Assembly (NCBI GenBank): GCA_002309615.1
Contig: DBXT01000067.1
Location: forward strand, 1 to 64,000
Reading direction: 5' to 3'
DNA: 64,000 bases
DNA from: Bacteroidales bacterium UBA1205
Lineage (GTDB): Bacteria; Bacteroidota; Bacteroidia; Bacteroidales; WCHB1-69
Below the pieces are notes generated by a model, which had not been told where the DNA came from, made no database searches, and saw only the letters and a program-made list of their open reading frames with translations. Both the position numbers and the translations under genes were made by a program. Positions 1 through 6,412 of this stretch are shown piece by piece; position 1 is the stretch's first letter; the number at the start of each line of letters is the position of its first letter.

Positions 1-66
1 AAACTGATCAAAATGAAGAACAAAGGCACGCTCAAGCAATATGTGAAGGATTCCCTAAATGAATAG
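1..66 (+). CDS. C-terminal end of an unidentified gene (partial)
   Basis: Reading from base 1 gives 21 sense codons, rich in Lys and ending in a TAG stop at 64-66. The start lies outside the window. The tail is too short to assign a family. It may equally be a chance open frame, because no coding signal continues in the following 300 bases. Confidence 0.25.
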   Translation, partial: KLIKMKNKGTLKQYVKDSLNE

Positions 67-360
67 CGGCCCAATGGAAACAACATGGATACCACCGTAT
101 TATGATAAAAACGGAGCCTGATCACCTACAAATGCCGCATTGATTCTCATCTTTTGGGACAAATTATGTGGATGTCCATTAATGCCAAGGACAAAGTCCT
201 TGGCTGTTAGACGGTGCCCTTTCAGGACAATTTGTGAGATATTAAAACGCTATCGGGTGGTTTTGATTGTTGAAATGGGAAATTTATTGCCTATCCCAAA
301 ATTGGAAGCATTTTTTTATTCTAATTCATTTCATAATAAGTGAATTTGAAATATTTTTTG
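67..360. other. Gene-free stretch at left edge
   Basis: No convincing gene is seen on either strand. Short open frames here have no signal peptide, motif or family resemblance. A small dyad, AAGGAC-AAA-GTCCTT, lies near 189-203. The stretch ends in the promoter of the BatE-like gene. Confidence 0.4.
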
Positions 361-369
361 TATTTTTGC
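361..369 (+). promoter_or_regulatory. Bacteroidetes -7 box for the BatE-like gene
   Basis: TATTTTTGC matches the TAnnTTTG(C) -7 element of Bacteroidetes primary-sigma promoters and lies 21 bases before the ATG at 390. Its position also argues against upstream in-frame starts, which would lie ahead of the transcript. Confidence 0.55.
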
Positions 370-389
370 AAAAAATCCATATTACTGAA

Positions 390-1130
390 ATGAAAAAATA
401 TTTGATTTGTACTCTATTGGCAATAAGCGTTTTGCAAATCAACGCCAATACGTTTGAACAAGCCAACCAAGCGTATAACAAAAAAGATTATGAACAAGCA
501 GTAGCATTATACACTCAATGCGTAGAACAAGGCTATTCCAATGCAACCCTGTATTATAATTTAGGCAATGCCCATTTCAAGGCAGACCATCTAAGTCAAG
601 CTATATTATGGTACGAAAGGGCTCTTCGCATAGACCCCTCCAACGAAGATATTATTCATAATTTAGCCTTTGCCAATCAACAAATAATAGACAAAATAGA
701 TTCCGAACCCTTTTTTCTATATGTTTGGGGAAATAGAATTCTTCATCTCTTTTCCTCCAATGGCTGGGCTATAACAGCTATTATCATGGCCCTGCTTACC
801 AGCATAAGTATTGCTCTTATTTTCATAGGCAAACAAGCTTCTTGGAGAATCCGAGGTTTGGTGTTTTCCATAATATGCGGAATATTAATGATATGCAGTA
901 TTATTTTTGCTTGGGTAGGCTACCGTCAACTTCATGCTAACAATGAAGTCATTGTTACGGCTATGAGCGTTACGGTTAAAAGCACTCCTGATGCCTCCGG
1001 AACCGATCTGTTTACAGTTCATGAAGGACTAAAAGCCATAATTACAGATAAAACAGCAGGATGGATAGAGGTAAAATTTCCTAACGGGGAAAAAGGTTGG
1101 ATACAACAAAGCGATGCTGAAGTGATATAG
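390..1130 (+). CDS. BatE-like TPR/SH3 membrane protein
   Basis: The 246-residue protein begins with a signal peptide (MKKYLICTLLAISVLQINA). TPR repeats follow at about residues 20-95 (motif YYNLGNAHFK). Two hydrophobic helices sit at about 125-150 and 158-180, and a bacterial SH3-like domain ends the protein, with the motif GEKGWIQ near the C-terminus. This order matches BatE of the Bacteroides aerotolerance locus, an envelope protein thought to act with BatA-D. The start at 390 was chosen over an upstream in-frame codon because it opens the signal peptide and follows the promoter. No other bat genes are adjacent, so it is either at the end of a locus broken by the window edge or an orphan. 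The family call is by architecture. Confidence 0.75.
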   Translation: MKKYLICTLLAISVLQINANTFEQANQAYNKKDYEQAVALYTQCVEQGYSNATLYYNLGNAHFKADHLSQAILWYERALRIDPSNEDIIHNLAFANQQIIDKIDSEPFFLYVWGNRILHLFSSNGWAITAIIMALLTSISIALIFIGKQASWRIRGLVFSIICGILMICSIIFAWVGYRQLHANNEVIVTAMSVTVKSTPDASGTDLFTVHEGLKAIITDKTAGWIEVKFPNGEKGWIQQSDAEVI

Positions 1131-1234
1131 TGAAGAAAAAAGACAAAACTTCCTGATTGCTTTGTCCCGAAACAGGTATGCAAAGCATCCCCCGCCAAAA
1201 AAAAGCAAAAGGGGTCCGCATGTGCTTTTTTCCC

Positions 1235-1280
1235 GAATTCAACAAATAAACGCAAATTCGCACGGATAAGAATAAATAAA
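1235..1280. repeat. Dispersed ~45-bp repeat, copy A
   Basis: It shares a core resembling CAAATTCTCACGGATAAGAA with copies at 3103-3152 and 4611-4659. This copy is the most diverged (ATTCGCACGG in place of ATTCTCACGG) and loses similarity after the AAGAATA block. Confidence 0.6.
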
Positions 1281-1289
1281 AAAGAAACA

Positions 1290-1323
1290 TTGAAAAATAT
1301 ATCGGAATTTTGTTTATTTTTGC
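1290..1323 (+). promoter_or_regulatory. Bacteroidetes-type promoter upstream of XRE gene
   Basis: TTG at 1290-1292 and TATTTTTGC at 1315-1323 form a -33/-7 pair with a 22-base gap. The next plus-strand gene starts at 1643, so the transcript would have a long untranslated leader or encode a small RNA. Confidence 0.45.
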
Positions 1324-1642
1324 AAATTGTATACAGACCTGTTGTCGTTGTTCCGGCAGTTTAAACAAAACCTCGGCAGCCGGTTCCGGCCTGTTGAAGT
1401 TGTAGTTAAAATAAAAATAAAGATAAAAATAAAAATAAAGTAAAATAAAACATTAACAATCTGAGCTTTACGCTCTTATTCTCTAACTGGAAATCTGCAA
1501 AATTAAAAAGTACACGAGAATAAGTTAGCGAGAAGTTCACGCTTTCAGGCGTGAGTTATTTCGTGCTTATTAGTGTACAAGGCTTTGCAGAGCCTCCGGT
1601 TATAATAGGCAAAAAAGAAATGGCGAACGCCTTTTTTATGTC

Positions 1643-1993
1643 ATGGAAAATAAGAATACACAACAACAAAGTCTTCATATCGGGCATTTGGTGAAAGCCG
1701 TTTTTGACGAAAGCGGACTTACTGTGGCGGAGTTTGCCAAACGGATACACTGCGACCGCACCAATGTATATAAAATTTTTGCCCGCCAAAGCTTGGATAC
1801 GGAATTGTTGGTGAAAATTTCCAAAGCCTTGCAACACAATTTTTTTGTGGATGTGATGAATATGTCCGGCTTGGCGGCGGAAATTCCCGTGTTGCACAGT
1901 TTCAATCTTTCCGTAGATGATATTTCTCTTGAAAATATAGACAGACTGTCCCGTTTCCTTGCAGCCCTGAAGCATCCCGAAAACGGTGAATGA
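1643..1993 (+). CDS. XRE-family helix-turn-helix regulator
   Basis: The 116-residue protein carries an HTH at about residues 12-65, with the pattern GLTVAEFAKRIHCDRTNVYK typical of Cro/CI-type DNA-binding domains, then LDTELLVKISKAL. The C-terminal 50 residues (LSVDDISLENIDRLSRFLAAL) look like a short dimerisation helix and are not assigned to a known domain. Such small XRE proteins are common in Bacteroidales, both as stand-alone regulators and as antitoxins. No toxin-like partner is adjacent: the next gene is a secreted protein 340 bases away. Its target is unknown. Confidence 0.7.
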   Translation: MENKNTQQQSLHIGHLVKAVFDESGLTVAEFAKRIHCDRTNVYKIFARQSLDTELLVKISKALQHNFFVDVMNMSGLAAEIPVLHSFNLSVDDISLENIDRLSRFLAALKHPENGE

Positions 1994-2069
1994 TGTTCAT
2001 AAAAACGGCAAGCGGCACTACAAGCGGCTTGGACAAAAAACAGAAAAAATTCTTCGGTTGATATGGACA

Positions 2070-2156
2070 AATTTCGGGGTGGCCGGATATTTCCGGTGAA
2101 AAAATTCCGGGGTCAGCGGATATTTTGATGAAAAAAATTCCGGGTGGCCGGATATT
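2070..2156. repeat. Three tandem ~33-bp repeats
   Basis: Three units share TTCCGGGGTGGCCGGATATTT-like text. The GGATAT landmark falls at 2085, 2118 and 2150, a period of 32-33 bases. Unit 2 has GTCAGC where units 1 and 3 have GTGGCC. Multiple ~30-bp terminal repeats of this kind occur at the ends of IS21-family elements, but no transposase gene is present, so a solo end is only one possibility. They could also be a protein-binding array. Confidence 0.7.
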
Positions 2157-2198
2157 TTTGCCTGTACTCTTGTCTTGAACCTTTACATATCCCCGAAA

Positions 2199-2217
2199 CC
2201 GTGAAAAACATTCACGG
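2199..2217 (+). other. Perfect 7-bp inverted repeat
   Basis: CCGTGAA-AAACA-TTCACGG forms a hairpin or dyad 120 bases before the next gene. It lacks a T-tract, so it is not a standard terminator. It could be an operator. Confidence 0.4.
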
Positions 2218-2336
2218 ATATGTGATTTGTTTTCACTACTTAAAGAGCTAACATAGCGTGATTTGTGAGTAATTTTGCAACAATAAAATTGTTGAATTAA
2301 AGTTGCATTTAGGTTAGTAAAAATTAGAGGTTGTCT

Positions 2337-3047
2337 ATGAAACAGAAAATTATAGTTTTGTTGTGTATAGTGTCGGCATGCGTCTGCGTGCAAAGCCAAG
2401 ATATAATCGTGCTTCTAACTGGTGAGGAGTTGCAGGTAAAAGTAACCAAGGTGGGTTTAAATGAAATAGAATATAAAAAATGGACAAATCAAGATGGTCC
2501 TGTGTATACGGCTAATACCAAAGAAGTATTTATGATTAAGTATCAAAATGGGGAAAAAGACGTGTTTGCGACCAATGCTGCCTCTTTTGTAGAAGCCAAT
2601 GAACCCGAAAATGAAGAATCGGAAAATATGAACATAGCAAATGATTTGCCGTATATATATCGCATGGGTAATACTTATCAATGTGAAGATATAAAACTGA
2701 AAGGTAAGGCTTATGAAGAATATTTGTATAATAATTGTACGGCAGCTTATATGCAATATAAAAGTGGTAAAACTGTGGCCGATTACGGATGGGGGTTGTT
2801 AGTAACAGGGCTTATAATCGATTTAGTATCCACCATAGGAATTTTCACATCAGGTAGTTCCTATTATCTTATACCAAGTTACGTAGGTGGAGCCTTGGAA
2901 ATAGCCTGTATACCTACGCTTATAGTAGGTTACACCCGCATGCACCGCAGTGCCGATACTTACAATACTTCTTGTGCCAATAAAAAACAAGCCTATTGGA
3001 GTTTTGGTAAACAGCAATTGGGGACTGGGTTGGCGTTGCATTTTTAA
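2337..3047 (+). CDS. Secreted protein of unknown function with two C-terminal helices
   Basis: The 236-residue protein begins with a signal peptide (MKQKIIVLLCIVSACVCVQS), which sets the ATG at 2337 rather than the TTG six bases earlier. Residues 22-75 contain the pattern G-E-E-hydrophobic...EIEYKKW...GPVYT...VFMIKYQNG, a module repeatedly found in secreted Bacteroidetes proteins of unknown role. Two hydrophobic segments near 147-170 and 175-195 suggest membrane anchoring. No enzymatic motif is visible. It stands alone between long gene-free stretches. Confidence 0.65.
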   Translation: MKQKIIVLLCIVSACVCVQSQDIIVLLTGEELQVKVTKVGLNEIEYKKWTNQDGPVYTANTKEVFMIKYQNGEKDVFATNAASFVEANEPENEESENMNIANDLPYIYRMGNTYQCEDIKLKGKAYEEYLYNNCTAAYMQYKSGKTVADYGWGLLVTGLIIDLVSTIGIFTSGSSYYLIPSYVGGALEIACIPTLIVGYTRMHRSADTYNTSCANKKQAYWSFGKQQLGTGLALHF

Positions 3048-3102
3048 TGTACCTGTAAATTTATAGCATCTTCATTCCATTGATATTGTTTTTTTCCTAC
3101 TA

Positions 3103-3152
3103 CATTCAAGTCACAAATGCAAATTCTCACGGATAAGAATAGGATTCTTATC
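3103..3152. repeat. Dispersed ~45-bp repeat, copy B
   Basis: This copy is nearly identical to copy C at 4611-4659 over about 45 bases. Its 3' part forms a perfect 9-bp palindrome, GATAAGAAT-AGG-ATTCTTATC (3132-3152), which is degraded in the other copies. Confidence 0.7.
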
Positions 3153-3174
3153 AAGCAAAGGAAAAAATATTATG

Positions 3175-3200
3175 TAAGGACGATGTGCCCATCGTCCTTA
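3175..3200 (+). terminator. 10-bp hairpin, possible terminator
   Basis: TAAGGACGAT (3175-3184) pairs perfectly with ATCGTCCTTA (3191-3200) around the loop GTGCCC and is followed by TTTG. It lies 128 bases after the preceding gene, and the T-run is short, so its role as a terminator is uncertain. Confidence 0.4.
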
Positions 3201-3354
3201 TTTGCATGGGATTATTTTTACAATTTCCTCTAAATATTTTTGGTCGGTATGGTCAAAAAAGTCAATGCTTATTGAATGGTCCACAAAACAAATTCTTTGT
3301 ATAGTGTTAAAAATAATTTTTCATACAAATTAGGATTTGTATTCCAAATTTGTA

Positions 3355-3363
3355 TAATTTTGC
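3355..3363 (+). promoter_or_regulatory. -7 box for the ATPase gene
   Basis: TAATTTTGC matches the Bacteroidetes -7 consensus and lies 21 bases before the ATG at 3385. Confidence 0.5.
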
Positions 3364-3384
3364 ACTACAAAATTATTTTGAGAA

Positions 3385-4602
3385 ATGGTATATATCAAAC
3401 GGACAATAGAACAACATCTTCGACAATTGTCGCAGCACTTTCCTGTACTTGTAGTAACAGGAGCAAGACAAATAGGAAAAACAACCTTGATAAAACAAAC
3501 ATTTGGTCATGTGCCAAATATACAATATGTGACATTGGATTATCCCATGTTACGAAATTTGGCAAAAACCGATCCTGAACTTTTTTTACAACAATATCCT
3601 GCTCCCGTAATCATTGATGAGATTCAGTATGCACCGGAATTACTTCCATATATAAAAATTCAAGTAGATAAAAATCGAAAGAACGGTCAATATTTTTTAA
3701 CGGGGTCACAAATGTTTCATTTAATGAAAAATGTAAGTGAATCATTAGCAGGCAGAGTCGGCATAGCCCCACTTTATGGTTTGAGTCGTAGTGAAATAGC
3801 AGGTGAGGAAAGGGAGTTGCTGATAACAAATCAAAATGTTGATAATCAGTCAACGGAAACCGTAACAAGTGTATTCGATAAAATCTATCGTGGCAGCATG
3901 CCACAAATGATTGTTGATAAGAACCTTTCTCCGGAAAATTATTATGGAGCATACGTCCAGACCTATATGGAGAGAGACATTCATGATTTACTTGAAATAA
4001 AAAAAGAAAGTGCTTTTCTGAAGTTTATCTCATGTGTAGCAGCCCGAACCGGACAAGAACTAAACATGAGCGATATTGCAAGCGATACTAATATCGACAA
4101 CAAAACAGCAGAATGCTGGATGTCGCTTTTGGTTACTTCGGGATTGGTGTTCCTTCTTAATCCTTATTCGGGCAATACGATAAAAAGAATTGTCAAACGT
4201 CCGAAACTCTATTTTATGGATACAGGACTTGCTTGTTATTTAAGTTTGTGGAATAATCCAAGAGCCCTGGAAAATTCTGCTATGGCAGGAGCTTTTTTTG
4301 AAACCTATGTCATTTCTGAACTTATAAAGCAATATTGCAACAAAGGCATAGATGTAAGAAGTAGATTTTCGTATTATCGGGACAACAATGGACGCGAAAT
4401 AGATTTAATAATTATAGAAAATGGCATTCTTCATCCTATTGAAATCAAAAAGAGCAGTAATCCCACTAAAGAGGCTTTGAAAAATTTTAATGTGCTTTCT
4501 TCGTTGAATGCAGATATTGGAAACGGTTTTATCATAAGTCTTTCGTCGCTTACTTATCCTTTGGATGAAAAAAACAAAGTTGTTCCAATTGGAATATTAT
4601 AA
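3385..4602 (+). CDS. AAA-type ATPase with DUF4143 C-terminal domain
   Basis: The 405-residue protein has a Walker A motif, VVTGARQIGKTTL, at about residues 22-35 and a Walker B-like PVIIDEIQY near 73-81. The sensor region LTGSQMFHLM follows, and the C-terminal half contains YFMDTGLACYL and GREIDLI...EIKKS, characteristic of the DUF4143 nuclease-like domain. Length and order match this large prokaryotic family, often called archaeal-type ATPases. Their biological role is not established and copies vary between strains. The gene has its own promoter and is flanked by repeat copies B and C, which suggests it is an accessory gene. Confidence 0.85.
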   Translation: MVYIKRTIEQHLRQLSQHFPVLVVTGARQIGKTTLIKQTFGHVPNIQYVTLDYPMLRNLAKTDPELFLQQYPAPVIIDEIQYAPELLPYIKIQVDKNRKNGQYFLTGSQMFHLMKNVSESLAGRVGIAPLYGLSRSEIAGEERELLITNQNVDNQSTETVTSVFDKIYRGSMPQMIVDKNLSPENYYGAYVQTYMERDIHDLLEIKKESAFLKFISCVAARTGQELNMSDIASDTNIDNKTAECWMSLLVTSGLVFLLNPYSGNTIKRIVKRPKLYFMDTGLACYLSLWNNPRALENSAMAGAFFETYVISELIKQYCNKGIDVRSRFSYYRDNNGREIDLIIIENGILHPIEIKKSSNPTKEALKNFNVLSSLNADIGNGFIISLSSLTYPLDEKNKVVPIGIL

Positions 4603-4610
4603 TTTCCTCA

Positions 4611-4659
4611 ATTCAACACACAAATGCAAATTCTCACGGACAGGAACAGGATTCTTAAC
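4611..4659. repeat. Dispersed ~45-bp repeat, copy C
   Basis: It aligns with copy B through AAATGCAAATTCTCACGGA and the trailing AGGATTCTTA. It starts 9 bases after the stop of the ATPase gene. Confidence 0.7.
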
Positions 4660-4669
4660 GATACAGATC

Positions 4670-4701
4670 CTATTGTTTGTCACGCTTTCGGGAAACAATA
4701 G
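4670..4701. terminator. Hairpin between convergent genes
   Basis: CTATTGTTT pairs with AAACAATAG across a 14-base loop, between the convergent ATPase and CPBP protease genes. A-rich sequence follows on the plus strand. It is weak as a terminator. Confidence 0.3.
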
Positions 4702-4712
4702 AAAAGACAAAA

Positions 4713-5600
4713 TCAACTGTCTTGTGTTTTTCGCATATTATTCATATGTAATAAATACAGCAACGCTATAGTGTCAAACAAAGAAATAACGACTGCTGCC
4801 CAATGCGATTCCCATACGGCGGGTTCATTATATGAAGTACTTAACTTTCCACGACAATAAGCGAACGCGAGCACCACTGCGGACAAATTGTTGATAAAAT
4901 GGGCTATCATGCTTGTCCATAACGATTTTGTCCACACCACCAAATAACCGAAAGCCGCTCCTAACAACATACGAGGAATAAAACCGTAAAATTGCATGTG
5001 ACAGGCGCTGAATATAATCGCTGACAACCATACTGCAACATGTTTGTTTTTTAACACCTGACCCAACCAATTCATCAACACACCTCTAAAAAGAATTTCT
5101 TCACAAAAAGCAGGACACAATGCGACTACTAAAATATTGATACACAATACATCCCAGCTGTCGGTGTGCAACATCATATCACTACGCACAGCCATTTCCT
5201 CCTCCGAGTGCTTTAGCCATTCTTCTATTTTTGACATGCTCTCCGGCAGAGTCACCGATTCATTCATACCGACTATCCATGACATCATAGGTACGGATAA
5301 AAACACCAATAACAAAGTGAGTATCAAATTATAATTTGAAGGGAATGTGCGTAAATGCAGGTAGTCGGGGCGTTCTTTACGCATACAGACAAACAATACC
5401 AAGGAAGGCAATAAAAAAACAAATATTTGTGACAAAAACGACAAGCACCTCATCATACCGGCGTTGTTCAACATTTCGTCTATAGGATAATTTATCATTA
5501 ATACGGCTGTAATCACGCTATTGATAATAATACCCGATCCTATGGCAAATAAAAATACGGCCAACTGGTTGGACGGTCGTTTCATATCCAATAAAGTCAT
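4713..5600 (-). CDS. CPBP family intramembrane metalloprotease
   Basis: The 295-residue protein has about eight hydrophobic helices. The CPBP (Abi/CAAX protease-like) motifs are present: EEILFRG near residue 165, the histidine-containing ACHMQFYGF about 35 residues later, and HFINN near 238. These supply the Glu and His residues that bind the catalytic metal. The family cleaves peptides within membranes, and individual substrates are mostly unknown. Its start overlaps the stop of the tlyA-like gene by four bases, so it is the last gene of a three-gene operon. Confidence 0.85.
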   Translation of the reverse strand: MTLLDMKRPSNQLAVFLFAIGSGIIINSVITAVLMINYPIDEMLNNAGMMRCLSFLSQIFVFLLPSLVLFVCMRKERPDYLHLRTFPSNYNLILTLLLVFLSVPMMSWIVGMNESVTLPESMSKIEEWLKHSEEEMAVRSDMMLHTDSWDVLCINILVVALCPAFCEEILFRGVLMNWLGQVLKNKHVAVWLSAIIFSACHMQFYGFIPRMLLGAAFGYLVVWTKSLWTSMIAHFINNLSAVVLAFAYCRGKLSTSYNEPAVWESHWAAVVISLFDTIALLYLLHMNNMRKTQDS

Positions 5601-6412
5601 ATCCTTTTCATTTTTTTCTTTTCGGCAAAAGCGGCTTCCACTACTGAGGTGTAATCATATTGCACCACATGCTGCAATTGTGAAAACAGGGTGATATATT
5701 CTATATTTTTTTTATATGACATAAGCGGGGCAAAATCTATTTTTTCCATAAACAAACCATATTCAGCAGCCTTTCGCACCACTCTGTCTATAGCGGCAAT
5801 ATGATGTTTAACATTTCGCACTATCCCGTTTTTGTCCAAACAAGCCGCATTCAATTCAAACTGGGGTTTGATAAGCAAAAGCATACAACTTTGCTTGTGT
5901 AACAATGGTTTTACATATTCAAACATATAGGTGAGCGATATAAAGGATAAATCTGCCACCACCCAATCAGGTTGATTATCGTTTAAATGAGCAGGCAACA
6001 AATCTTTAACATTCAAACCTTCTATATATGTAAGCTGGGGATTGTTTTGTAAACTTGCTGCCAATTGATTAACCCCCACGTCTATTCCATATACGTGTTT
6101 TGCCCCGTTTTGCAACGCACAATCGGCGAATCCTCCTGTGGAACATCCCACATCCAACACTATTTTATCCTTAAAATCCAAACGGAATGTTTTAACGGCC
6201 TTTTCCAATTTCAGCCCTCCTTTGCTGACATAAGGCAAGAGTTGCTCTCCTATAACTATTTCGGCATCTTCCGCTATCAAAAACGAAGGTTTGTCTATGA
6301 CTTTTCCCGCTATTTGCACTTGCCGGTTTTTAATGGCATCCACAGCCTTTTCTCTGGAAGAGAACATTTCCCGACGCACCAACTCTATATCTATCCGTCT
6401 TTTTTCCATCAA
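5597..6412 (-). CDS. tlyA: TlyA-family rRNA 2'-O-methyltransferase
   Basis: The 271-residue protein begins with an S4 RNA-binding domain (SSREKAVDAIKNRQVQIAGK, residues 17-36). A FtsJ-type SAM-dependent methyltransferase follows: KGGLKLEKA near 83, the SAM loop VLDVGCSTGGFADCAL near 103, and LLLIKPQFE near 195. TlyA proteins methylate ribose in 16S and 23S rRNA and are often misannotated as haemolysins. The gene overlaps both neighbours by 4 bp (ATGA), showing translational coupling with the T9SS cargo gene upstream and the CPBP gene downstream. Whether it targets one or both rRNAs cannot be told here. Confidence 0.85.
   Translation of the reverse strand: MMEKRRIDIELVRREMFSSREKAVDAIKNRQVQIAGKVIDKPSFLIAEDAEIVIGEQLLPYVSKGGLKLEKAVKTFRLDFKDKIVLDVGCSTGGFADCALQNGAKHVYGIDVGVNQLAASLQNNPQLTYIEGLNVKDLLPAHLNDNQPDWVVADLSFISLTYMFEYVKPLLHKQSCMLLLIKPQFELNAACLDKNGIVRNVKHHIAAIDRVVRKAAEYGLFMEKIDFAPLMSYKKNIEYITLFSQLQHVVQYDYTSVVEAAFAEKKKMKRI

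Larger units (their letters stand above)
1131..1642. other. Gene-free 0.5 kb with promoter and low-complexity tract
   Basis: No gene is supported. The stretch holds a copy of the dispersed ~45-bp repeat (1235-1280), a good promoter (1290-1323), an AT-rich low-complexity run of AAAATAAA-type units at about 1405-1450, and a small dyad, CACGC/GCGTG, near 1540-1555. If the promoter drives the XRE gene at 1643, its leader would be about 310 nt long. Confidence 0.5.
1994..2336. other. Gene-free stretch with tandem repeats and hairpin
   Basis: No gene is supported. It contains three tandem ~33-bp units (2070-2156) and a perfect 7-bp hairpin (2199-2217), described separately. The rest is AT-rich and carries no recognisable promoter. 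Confidence 0.5.
3048..3384. other. Gene-free stretch with repeat copy B and hairpins
   Basis: No gene is supported. It contains repeat copy B, the 10-bp hairpin at 3175-3200, and the promoter of the ATPase gene. Confidence 0.5.

Noticed and set aside
140..343. Open frame of 67 codons on the plus strand at the left edge
   Set aside because: It has no motif, an unusual residue mix, and its end overlaps the promoter of the BatE-like gene. It is treated as non-coding.
1405..1450. AT-rich repeated AAAATAAA units, possible origin or CRISPR-like array
   Set aside because: The units are irregular 4-7 base runs with no spacers and no DnaA boxes. This is low-complexity DNA.
1643..3047. XRE regulator plus following gene as a toxin-antitoxin pair
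   Set aside because: The following gene encodes a secreted protein with a signal peptide and lies 340 bases away, unlike any toxin-antitoxin layout.
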